A stretch of DNA of 64,000 nucleotides from Mesocentrotus franciscanus (Eukaryota; Echinodermata; Echinoidea; Camarodonta; Strongylocentrotidae): NCBI GenBank assembly GCA_037976565.1, contig CP137672.1, forward strand, positions 25,369,140 to 25,433,139. Direction: 5' to 3'. A program made the position numbers and the translations under genes. Under the pieces are notes generated by a model. The model was not told where the DNA came from, did no database searches, and saw nothing but the letters and a program-made list of their open reading frames with translations. Shown here in pieces: positions 32,582-44,700 of the stretch (the first letter of the stretch is position 1; each line of letters starts with the position of its first letter).

Positions 32582-32615
32582 CTTTTTATCGGGATTTAAT
32601 GAGAAACTTTCTAGA

Positions 32616-32739
32616 ATGGCCTCTTTGTTTGATGAAGGCACCTTTAAAGATACTGATGTAATTATCAAAGATGGAGATGCCGAAGTGGAGCCACAAACTA
32701 CCCTCGAAGATACTGCAGATGCGAGTGAAGGCAGTAACG
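32616..32739 (+). CDS. SVOP: Copy B exon 1 (N-terminus)
   Basis: Encodes residues 1-41 and one base of Gly42, starting MASLFDEGTFKDTDVIIKDG. The donor is GTACGT. The frame stays open upstream to 32481, so a longer N-terminus cannot be excluded. Confidence 0.8.
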
Positions 32740-35700
32740 GTACGTAACATTTTCTAGGCCTTCACACTCGGCAAGAAATGATACTGATCTAGCCTAGCCC
32801 CCTGGAGATAACAAAATGAGTGGAATATGGCCTTATGCCAGTTTAATGGTGGCCGTGGTGGGGGGCACATAGCTGCATTACTATCCTGGCTGTGTATTAA
32901 TAAAACCTGTTCTATTGATTCTCAACATTTCAAACACCGCTGTACAAAACTCTAACTGATTTCACTCAAAATGGGTAGTTTTGTGACAATTGACGCCTAA
33001 ATAGCAGTAAAATACAATTTTTTCAACTTACCGATGTTATAAAACTTATAAAGAATAATTTAAAAATTAAAATCGTGAGTCTATACTGTCAAACTTGCTT
33101 ACAGCCGCATCGGCATGATTGTGTGCATTTGTGTGTTATAAGTGTATTGAATATTCACGTGTGTAGTGCGGCGCTAGAGGTCAATACGCATTAGCATTGA
33201 CTCTATGCTTTGCTGGAGTGGTGGGGGGTGTCCGGACACTTAACAAACATAGAGCCTTCTCTTTTGCCTTCAGATTGAACGGAAAGTATTAATCAAACAA
33301 CAGCAATAACCATTCATGAATATTTGTCCTTTATTTAAATTGTCCAACATAACCCATAGAAGATTTCTGAAATATAATTATTGCTTGTAAACTTCTTCAA
33401 ATTGTTGTTTTACTTTTAAATCAACTATTTGAATAAACAACCTGTCCGGACACACAACGTCTGGGTATAAAATTACTATATAGTGGAAACTCGATATAAA
33501 GATCTGTGATATGAAGAGGTTCCTGATGTAACAAGGTAATTTTCAGGCCCCTTTTCTTTGTTTTTTGTCTCGCCTGCGGCCTGCGTAGCAAAAAGCGAGA
33601 CATAGGCACCGGTGGCGGCAGCGACTGCGTCAACATCAAAAACTTAACCTAAGGTTAAGTTTGTGAATTGTTAATATAATTTTGAAAGTATAAGGTCCTA
33701 TTCAATGAAACTTGGACTAAATGGTTATCAAGTATCCCCAATCATGTGAGGAGAATTTCAGGTCACAAAGTCAAGGTTAAAGGTCATTTCAGGTCAACAA
33801 ACTTAGACTATGTTGTGGCATCAGGCTAAGATTTTGAATTGTTATCATAATTTTGAAAGTATACATTCCAATTCCATGAAACTTGTACCCAAGGGTCATC
33901 AAGTATCACAAATCACATATCAGAAATTCCAAGTCACAAAGTCAAGGTCAAAGGTCATTTTAGGTCAGTAGACTTGGATTATGTTTTCAAAACTAAATAT
34001 GAGAATTAATAAATCACAATTTTTGTTATTTGTTCATATTTCATGAAAATTATCAATCTTGGTACAAATAATAGTAAATAATTATTCTGATGATTCTTTG
34101 TCAATATTCACTTTAAAATGATTATTATATTCAAAGAATTTCATTTTTTTTTTTTGGGGGGGGGCCTGCTAATGGGCCACCCTGCCTATAAATAATGTCC
34201 CAACCTCAGTTTTTCATCGTAACGAATTGCGTAATGTAGGCGAGACTGCCGAGAGCTTTTCCCTTGTTATTATTTTAATCCTGATATAAAGAGATACTTG
34301 GTATAACAAGGTAATTTGAATTGGTAAGGACCTCGTTATAAGCTATAGTGAGTTTCTACTGTAGTCCCTTATAGATTTAAGGGCTACGGTAGGTGATACA
34401 CTGTAATATCTAATATGACTTCACGTGTGTGTATTGGGTTTTTTTACAGACGTGTATCAATCAGATATGATTATTTACGTCTGGGGACCGACCTTTAACG
34501 TCACCATCCGAAAGACGTGACTCAGTTTCGAACCTGCGTCCTCGGCTGAATCAGTTTGTAACTTCCACTGTTAGCTGGATTACAGGCGCACGCCACAACG
34601 CCTAGTTCACGGAGCGAACAACTCTCCTAAGTGTCAATAAACAACACAAAAATAACAGTGATCACTGGATAAAACGGGAGCAATTAATATTCTGTTTATT
34701 ACGAAAAGCAGTACAATAATAAACGGGATTACCGTCACGATCAAATGAATATACAATCATACAACAATATTCAATCATCAAAAAGCTGAAAAAGCTCCAA
34801 AAAAAAGCTCCAAAAATGCTGAAAATTATGTACAGTGGAAAGCTAAAGTTTGTGAGGAAGCTTGTCATGTGCACCAAACCTTGAATTGCTTTTTGTTCCA
34901 TTGTTTGCTCCATATCTGGTCTGATGTGTTTGGAATTGACACTTCAACACTAGGCCTAGGGGAATTCTTTGTTTAGCTTAAGCACTAAGCCTCTTAACAA
35001 GCAGGACTCAGGACTGAAAAGAGTACTGCTGTATCTAGTCTGTATCTCAGTATTCTGTTACTCATTCAACATGCTCATGACACTGAATTAAACCCAGGCC
35101 TGTACAAGCCCAAGCACCCTTGCGGTGTGTGCCTACTCCAAAGCTGTAAGGTAGTCAAAGACAAGAAGAGCTGTAGCCTGGGATTCATGTAATGTCTGGC
35201 ACCAGCACCACATATGTCATCCTCAAACTACGACAGGATGGATAACACAAATGCTGCATGGTTATGTGCTAATTTGAACAAATTAATGTCTAAACTTTGT
35301 TATTAGATAGCTATATCAATGAAAGCCCAAACGGTTTTGAATGAAGCTCTTTCAAGAATTTCTGACACAACAGGGCAACTCAATAGCCCAACATTAGCCT
35401 TATGCAGTTTCAATGATTCAAGTCTTAACCTAGGGCCGCCACTGAGTGCATCATTACTACAAGCAAAGAAACATCCCAAGAAGAAAATTAAACCAAGACA
35501 GTTGAAGTCCTAACTGTCAATTTCCAGAGTTTACGGAATATTAAAGAAAGAGACCTGAGTGACCTGAAATGAGCGCACTAAAATCTAGTAGCTCGCGTTT
35601 ATAGCCTGGATGTGGAGGTTGATGCAGTACAGACAGGACTAGTCAAGACAAAAAAGAAATACTGACTCAGGGGGGTGTTTCACAAAGATCCTAAGTTGAA

Positions 35701-38700
35701 CTTATCTCTGTTGGACTTAACAATTATGGAAAGCCGTTAGCATCTTTGAAAATATTTTGTAAAAGTTATTTTAAAAGGCATAAAATGTTGATTCAAATCA
35801 TTCATATTTTCTATTATCAAGGAGATTTCATGTGCTTGATGTGGAATTTTTGAAAAGTGTAAAATACTTGAATTTTTCTTTTGAATATATTTTATTTTAA
35901 GGCTACAAATGGCTCTCCATAATTTTTAAGTCCAACTTAAAGTTAAGTTTGACTTAATATCTTTGTGAAACACCCCCCTGTTTTTATCTTTGCTCTTTCC
36001 ATTGGTCTGTTTAGGTACCGAAGAGTATGAGTATACAGTCGAAGAAGCTGTGGATGCCATGGGCTTTGGATGGTTCCAGGTTAAGGTTTCTTTCATCGTC
36101 GGCTTCAACTGGGTGCGTATCTAAATATTGGATGAATGCGGAAAATGATACCCCACCAATATGGTATATGTACATGAACATCCAACACCTAGGCTTAGAG
36201 TTAGGGATAGTGTTAGGGTTAGGATTAGGGTTAGTGTCACCTAAGAAACTTAAGTATTTACATTTAGCTTAATTGGTAAAGCGTTGGTTTAATCTACGAA
36301 CATCTGGTCAATGTCTGGTGGGGTATTCTAAAGTTACTCCGATTTAACCAGCATTTAACAAGTGCTGTACCATTGTAGTCAAAGTTGCATTCACATATAT
36401 GGAGATTTAATCCAAGGCTTAAGATTTTTCCTTCCTGAAGAAGCCAGTTGATAGATAATGTTGACAGATAAAGTTTAAAATCCATGAAATCAGAATTCAG
36501 AAAACATGCTTATGAAAATAATGTTATTTATTATTCATTTATGCAGCGATGATGATACATTCTATGATACACTGGTGGAATTTTTAATAGGGAAACATAA
36601 GATATTCATGAATCACCTCCATCACTCTTGCAGTGATCATTCTAAAATTCATATCTGAAACCCAGAGCAGATGTTGCCAGTGCTGAGGTCGGGTCATCAG
36701 ACATTCAGCAGCTACCAATTTGACATGGTATTATGTAATATTCTATAACTTCCCTACTCTATCAGATGGCAGATGCATTTGAGATCATGCTAGTGAGTGT
36801 CCTCTCAGACAAGCTTCGGTGTGAATGGAAACTGTATCCATATCAACAGGCCCTTATCACGACTTTCGTCTTCACCGGCTACTTCCTCGGGGCACCTCTG
36901 TGGGGGCTAATGGGTGATAAGTTTGGACGGAAAAAGGTAGGACTTGAATATTTTTATTCAGAAAGTTTGTTGTGCCTTGGTAATTGAAATGATTACTTGA
37001 TTAGAATGATTACCAACATATACTGTAATATGTAACATCAAAATTGTCAATAATGTTGCAATTTGGCAATACCAGTTTTGATAGTAATACAGAATTCCAA
37101 GATTTTTACATGAATTTTAGCTTTTCGTCAAATGTGTTTATTAAAGCATATTGTCATGTACAACAGCAATATATACATACATGTACATACATATATACAT
37201 GTATTAAAAAATTACCATGAAATATTTTTTGATATGATTGATTCAATGATCTCCCGTATGACTCCAACGTAATGGCTTTCAAGCAGCAAAATCAAGAGTG
37301 CTGTAATCATTAATTATCAAACATAATTTCATCTAGGAATCCTTTCAAATGTGATAATTATCTCACATTGCATAAGAATGAAATACATGTACATGTACAT
37401 CTTTAAAGGCAAGTATGATGCACAAACTCAATCAGTACACCATGTGTTATTGGGAAATACATTATTTATAAAAAAGTTATGACAGGCAAATGTGTGCATG
37501 AAGGCTATCCTAGGGAATTAGTTGAAGTGACTTCTGCAGACAGCTGGCCATTCTAGACAGGTTCCATAATACATATGGTATGCAGGCCTACATACATTTC
37601 ATGATCCTTACTAGAGGTCTAAGGAAAGCAATAACAATAATAACTATCTAGACCGGTTGCCTTTGTGGAGAGATTCCTACTCTGACATACATGTCTGAAT
37701 ATATGATTGAGGATTGTATTTCCTGACTGCTAAGAAAGCATATACCGGTATGTGCTTGTTAGTAAACAACCAGAGGTCCGACCGCTTTAAGTCCCTTCCG
37801 AGGGACTTGGCAATGAGGATTGAATGCCTTACCAAGGGGCACGAGCGCATCCACTTGGTTTAGAACCCGGGACCTCCCAGTTACTAGACCACTGCTCTAC
37901 CACTGAGCCATCGCACCTCCTCATTGTTATCATCTTTCCATCTCCTGCCTTCTTCACCGCCAGACTCTTGCTCTGTGTTCCTGCTTTATCTTCTACTTTG
38001 GTCTCCTGAGCTCCTTCTCACCCAATCTGATCTGGCTGCTCGTCCTGAGAGGGCTTCTGGGTGCAGCGTTAGGTGGAACGTCTCAGTCGTAAGTCATTGG
38101 AATACAGGGGATATTGTAAGATTCAACATTTTAGTCATAAGTTAGGAACAGGTCTATCCATAGAAGGAACATTTCTCTTGTAAGTTATTTGAATAGATGG
38201 CCATGTCTTTAGGTGGTACATGGGCGAGTGGATTGGTGGAATGTCGCAGTCAGTATAAATTGATGGATTATGTTTATGTGTCTGTAATTAGAACATCTCA
38301 CAAGGAGCTAATTAGAATTTGTGTTTGTGTCTGACAAATTTATCATAAGTCATAAAAATAGATGGATTTGTCTGTACAAAGGACAGCTTAGTAAAAATGT
38401 ACATGAAGTAGGAAAGGTAGTCTATATTTAGATGTTGGGCAAAAGTGACATTGTAAAACCCAAAATTCACATTTTTGTCATTAATGGCAAGTATTAACGG
38501 AATGCTTCAATTCAAGTATTTTGCAGAATGACACTCTTGTGAGCTGGACCACTCACAAATTTGCTAGTTTCAGGGTCTACGTAATAGTATTTGTGCATCC
38601 AGACAGAAGCAAATTTGTCCCATAGTCATCAACTTTTGTTAAACTTCCAGAATCTTTTCTTCCCCTTACAGTGTGATTATCTGTGCCGAGTTTCTCCCGT

Positions 38701-41700
38701 CCAAGAGTAGAGGATTGTGTCTTGTTTGTCTAGAGGTAAGAAAGAAACAATCAACATCACTATTGATAGCAACATAATTGTATACATGTATAGAATATTA
38801 TAGTGCATTTTGTTGTTGTTGCTGATGTATTCCTGACACAGATATGTGACCCATTACAGTGCTGCTGTGGATTAAAAAAAAAAAAGATCCAGTAATCATT
38901 TTAACGATGGCTGTGTTTATACCTGTACCTTGGTACATGTATGTTGTCTGCTGAGAGCCAGAAGGGTATTAAATCATATTTCTATGGACAATGTTAATGT
39001 CCTACTGGCTTTGAAGAGATTGTATGCTACATGTATATAACCCTTCAAAAAAAGTTTGGAAACTCATGTTTGTTTGATTATATCTCTCTTGTTATGGCAT
39101 AATCATTGTCATGTTTAGTATCATTGCAAAGTGTGTTTATTGCTCTTTAAAGTGATATCCCATTTGTTATGATTTTTCAGTCATGGAATGTGCATAGCAC
39201 CAAAAGAAGGGGCAAGGTCAAAAGTGAACAGTATTCAGTTGCAAAATGCTTTGCTCTTGTTCTGCTGTGTGCATTCTTCTTTCTATGAAGTGAGTAGGGC
39301 TGCTGTGTAGGGCACTGCATAATAACACCAGTGCTTACCAGTGCATTTTGCAATTTTTCACTTTATACCCTGCCCCTTATTCTGATGTACTGCTCATTCC
39401 ATGGCTGCAAAATCAGAGAAAAATATGTTGTCATTTTACAGAGGAATAAACATACTTTCTAATGATACTAAACAGAGCGATAATTATCCCATCACAAGAG
39501 AGATATAATCAATCAAACTTGAGTTTCCAAACTTTTTTTAGGTGTATATATTACTCTTCATCATCAATCTTTCTTTTCTTTTTAATGATGGATGGTTGCA
39601 GGCATTCTGGATTATAGGTATTTGCCTTGAGATCTCCTTAGCTATGGTCGTCATTCCAACGCTAGGTTGGCGGTACCTTCTTATCTTCTCATCGTTCCCT
39701 CTACTCATCTTTATTGCTCTGATCAAAGTAAGTTTTTGTTTTGTAATGACAACGTAAAGTTTAGTATGCTTTACATTTCTGTATCTTGTAATACAGAGCT
39801 ATGTGAACACGCTAAGGACCTGTGTTGCACAACAGTTGCCATGTCTTTAGTTTTTTTGCAATGTCTTTCCACATCATATGTGAACGAGCCTTTAACTGAA
39901 AAACCTTAATGGAAAGACAAGCACCCCACTGGATGATTCTGGTATATGGGTTAACAAATCCCATTGCCGTTGTTAATGTGATAAAAAATGTACATTATAA
40001 AGCAAAGAGTATGGGACATTTATAAGGAAACTTAACTGGTAGTTCCAAACTGTATGAGTCTTTGCTCTTTAGTTAATGTGATTTCCAGCAGGTTTTGGAT
40101 TGTTTGTTTGATTTGCTGGTCCAAACAATCCATCTACTGCGATTCATAATTACTTTAAGCTAGAACTTAACTTGAGGCTTATTCATAATAATTTAGGTCA
40201 TTTCAACATTGGAGATTCAGAATTACTCAGGTCAGTTTCTCTCAAAATGTAATTTTATCACAGAAACTTGACACCAGCATTTTGTGATTATAATTTGAGT
40301 CATTTCAATATCTCTTTAACTCTGTATCAGTTTCTACCAGAGAGTGCGTCCTACCAGCAAGCATCAGGAAATTGGAGTGGTGCCATGTCAACATTGGAAG
40401 AGATCTCTAGGACAAACAAGAAACCACTGCCACCCGGAAAGCTGAAGAGAAATGTTGAACTTGTAAGTAATATTTCTTTATTTTTCATTCCACTCCACTT
40501 CCGTAAAAGATGTATATGGAGACCCCTCAAGGGGACCAGGGCCCTGTTTCATAAAACTTGATATCAATAACAAGTTACAAGCTACTGTTATAAGCTACTG
40601 AAATCATGACATCTGATTGGCTGAGAGCAAATTTGTCATAGAAATTTAGCAGTTGTTATAGATAACAAGTTTTATGAAACGGGCCCCAAAAAAGTGGTCT
40701 TTCTTTTTCATATAGCAAGTAGCAAATCAGGTTGTATCACAGGGCTAAGTGAACGTGTGTAGATCCTTCGTTGTGTGCAGTTTCCATTCATTTATACATT
40801 ACTTTAAAAAAAAAAAAAAACGCAGTTTACGGCTTCATATCTGAACGAGCTAATAGGCAGATGGCCTCTATATTCAAGTTCCTATAAGAAGGTTACAATG
40901 AGAAAGCGTGGTCTTTGCAGAAGGTGCTCTTTCTGTACAGGTGGTGTCAAGAGTTGTTTGACAGCATTTCACTCTCATATTTTAAGATTTTATGCAGTGG
41001 CTTGTTTTGTAAATACAGACCTTGTTCTTCTAAACACTCTTCTCAAATAACCATTTTATATAGGGGTGTTGTGGTCTAGTGGATAAGTCACCCGACTGCA
41101 GATCACAAGGTACGGGGTTCAAATCCCAGCCCAACGCTAATGTCCTTTGGCAAGATGTTAATCTACATTTGCCACTTTCCACTCAGGTGTAAAATGGTAC
41201 CCGGTAGGATGCGAAAGTTAATGTAGTTTGCTCAGCATTTTGAGCGTCTGTAAAATGACGCCTGGCTGCAATGCTCCCCAGGGAGTGGAGAATGTGCATG
41301 CATTGTGTGCGGGCAAGCCTGAATCCGATGACTGGGGTAATATTTCTATATAAATGCGGAATATTATTATTATAATATAGGGAGTTGGAACAAAGACACA
41401 ATTATTTACAATCGTATTCTCCAGGAATCGAAATGAAGTGTATTTGACAAAGAAGCTAATTTGAGCCTTTCTTGTATTCACAGAAACCCAAAGGATCGAT
41501 TCGGGAATTGTTTAGTACAAAGTTATTAGCTTTTACTACAGTTATTCTAATCAATTTATGGTAAGTAGCAATTACATGTCAAATCACAGCGTTAAAGGGG
41601 AAGTCCACCCTGATATTAATTTGGTTTGAATAGAAGCAGAAATTTGAGCGAAACGGGTCAGTGAAAGTTGGAAAAATATCTGATTAAAAATAGGAAAATT

Positions 41701-44700
41701 ATAAATTTTTGAAGTTGTCATCAGTGAAACACAAATTGGCAATACTGCGAAGGACCTCTCCAATTTGCTCTGTATGGAAAATTCCAAAAACCATCATTTT
41801 TTTAGTTATTGATGATGGAATATAGGGGTTGTGTAGAAACATATTTGCAATCATTATATTTAGGATGCATGTGTGATTGAAAATTTTCTTGAGGGAAAAT
41901 AGAAATTTCTGATTTGTTTTAGTGCAGAGCAAAGTTGGAGGATACCTCGCAAGATACGTCGCCGAGTTGCCAATTTGTGTTTGATTGATCTTAACTTTAA
42001 AAAATCGTAACTTTCTTATTTTTAATTTTTAAGATTTTGCTCAAATTTTCTGCTTGTACTAAAATGAACTTGATATAAGGGTGGACTTTCCCTTTAATTT
42101 CTCTAGTAAATCTTTAGTTTAGTAATGCTTTAGTTAAAAGCATATTCACCTGAATGAATCTCCTCTCTCTTTAAAAAAAAATCTCTTCCCTATCGCGCCC
42201 TCACAATCCATGTGTACATAACGCTTGAATAACTGGGACAGCAAAGATAGAATAAGAATCAAGAAGTCATTGAGTTTTAGTTCAAGACAAAACAAAGAAC
42301 AACTTTTTTTTTCAGAAGTAGCATGGGATGGTTTCCAAATCAACACAGTAAAGTAGTTTTAGTTCATCAATAGAAATCATTATTTTTTAACCATTTCTAT
42401 TACAATACCATCATGATTTTCTCAGTTTTTATATTAAAAACAACTGAAGGCAAAAGTTTAAATATTACAAATTCAAAAGTTTAAATATAATTTGTGGCTA
42501 TTTTCAGGTTTTGTAATGCATTCCTCTACTATGGGAATGTACTTCTCTCTACTGAGTTATTTTCGTCTGGGGAACGTGTGTGTGTGAGTAAATGGAGTTT
42601 TGTCAATGGTGTTTCCTGTTTCTGGATTTGGCTGGGGGTTTTCTTCAAAAAGGAGTTCCTTTTTTTTCATTTCCAGAACTCCATTCTAACTTCGTATTAT
42701 GGTGATGGGGAGTTTCACAGATGGTAAAGAACAAGGGAAGTGTGGATAAATGTTGCATTTCATTAGGGAGATAGTAAAAAGGTATTATAGTTACATGTAT
42801 GTCATTTAATCTTTTAATTCATCCACTCGCCCAACCATCCCTTTATTACTTCATTCATTTATACTTCTGTTTATTTCATTTTCTATTGATTTTAATTTAT
42901 CCATCTATCATCCATTCATTATCACTCAATCCTTTCAACATCCACCCATTGTTTTTAGAGATTTTCTTCACCCATCCATCTTGTTATCAAATTACACAGT
43001 CTTTAATAATGTCTTAACTTTATATATCCATTTGTATAATAACTTGTATAACAATTTGTATAATAACTTTTTTTAAAGGAACAATTGAAAAGAAAAATTG
43101 TAGAATGTGTTGAATGACTCTTTATTTACCCATTTTTCTTTTCTTCCCACTCGTCATTATTGCTATGAAAAATCATATATATGAAAAGTATATATGAAAA
43201 GTATATACATTGACAGATCTATCTGATGAGTAAAAACAACAAAAATTGCCAAATTGTATTGAAAAAGTTATTCTTAACTTGTTAAGAATTTCAGGATTTT
43301 TTAAACAAATTTTTTTAATTTGATGAATTCTTTGTTGCCAAATTCAGGACTTTTCTCCTTAAATTTTTTTCCCACTCAAATACAACTCATGCCAATGCTA
43401 TGAAAATGGGCTTTGTGTAAAAGGATTTATTGTTCTTTCTGCTGATGTGTCTGGTATACATTTTTTGGTTCTTAATCAAGAGATATTGAGCCACCCCCAC
43501 CTCTAAATGTTCACATTTATTGTGAACGGGTTGAGAAGTTTTATTGAACCTCTGTCCTTTTCTTTTCTCATCAAGCTAATAATTCTAAACCAGAACTGGA
43601 ATGTTTTTCTGCTTGTAAGTCTCTTGATACCCACGGATACGCCAGCCTTCTTGTAGCATCGTTAGCTGAAGTTCCAGGTAATTAAGGAGAGTCAAATAAG
43701 TTTTTTAGTAGTATTATTTTGAAAAACATACTGTATATAATGAAAGAGTGAGTTAATTCTTTTTTTTTAATGGCTGACTTTAAGGCCTAAAAATATCAAT
43801 TTGACTTATTACTTTTCAGTTACCTCGGTAGATTTTATATTGTAACAATGATGTCTAATTATAATCCAAACAAATGCAAATGATTGCAGAAGGATCAAAT
43901 GGTAGTTGGCTTCGCCCATCTTAATATCTATCCTGGAATATTTCAAAACTGAGAAGCAAATCAATAGCACCCCGATTTATCCCGATTGTAAAGACTTTCA
44001 AGAAATCCCCTCTAGGCAAATTTCAATAGCCTATTTCATTGCCCATTGAAAATTGTGTGATCTTTTCAGCCACCTCTTCTGTATCTTGAATATTCATTTA
44101 CAGGCAATCCAGTGATAAGATAGAAATAGTCACAGTTTGAATTATAAAAGGATTTTGCAATTGTCTCGAATTTGAATTTGAATTTATTGATTTCTAATTC
44201 ATTTATGTTCAAACACATGCTGCGTGTTTCCATGTGCATGAATGTACATTTTTACAGTAAATAAGTAGGAAATGTATAAGAAATAAAGTGAACATTCTGG
44301 ATCCATAGATTAGATATAGAAGGTCTACAGCATGGGCCTGAAGCTTGATTTTCTTACAGCCCTCTGTTGTAACTAGGAATATGAATGAGAAGGGGAGTGA
44401 GAGCGACTTGCAAAGAACAAGAAAGAAAGGAAGGGACAGAGTGCTTTAAAAAAAATAGTAATCACGCCTGTTGATATATGAGGATACAGGTTCACAAAGA
44501 TAATGATACAATGAAACCTGTCTATAAAGACCACCCAAGGTAGACAAGAAAAGTGGTCTTTATAGGCAGGTGGTCTTTATGTACAGGTTCCTTTATGTAC
44601 ATGTTTCAATGAGAAACCATTTTCAAGGGAAACAAAAAATGTAGACAGGTGGTCACTAAAGCAAGTTTGACTGTATCAGGTTATGGACAATAATTATTTG

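Noticed and set aside
32481..32615. Upstream in-frame ATG giving 45 more residues in copy B
   Set aside because: It overlaps the CRE site, and copy A has no matching coding sequence there. Kept only as an alternative start.
41066..41140. tRNA-Cys-like gene (TGCAGA loop)
   Set aside because: The stems do not pair fully, and it is flanked by target duplications together with a SINE body.
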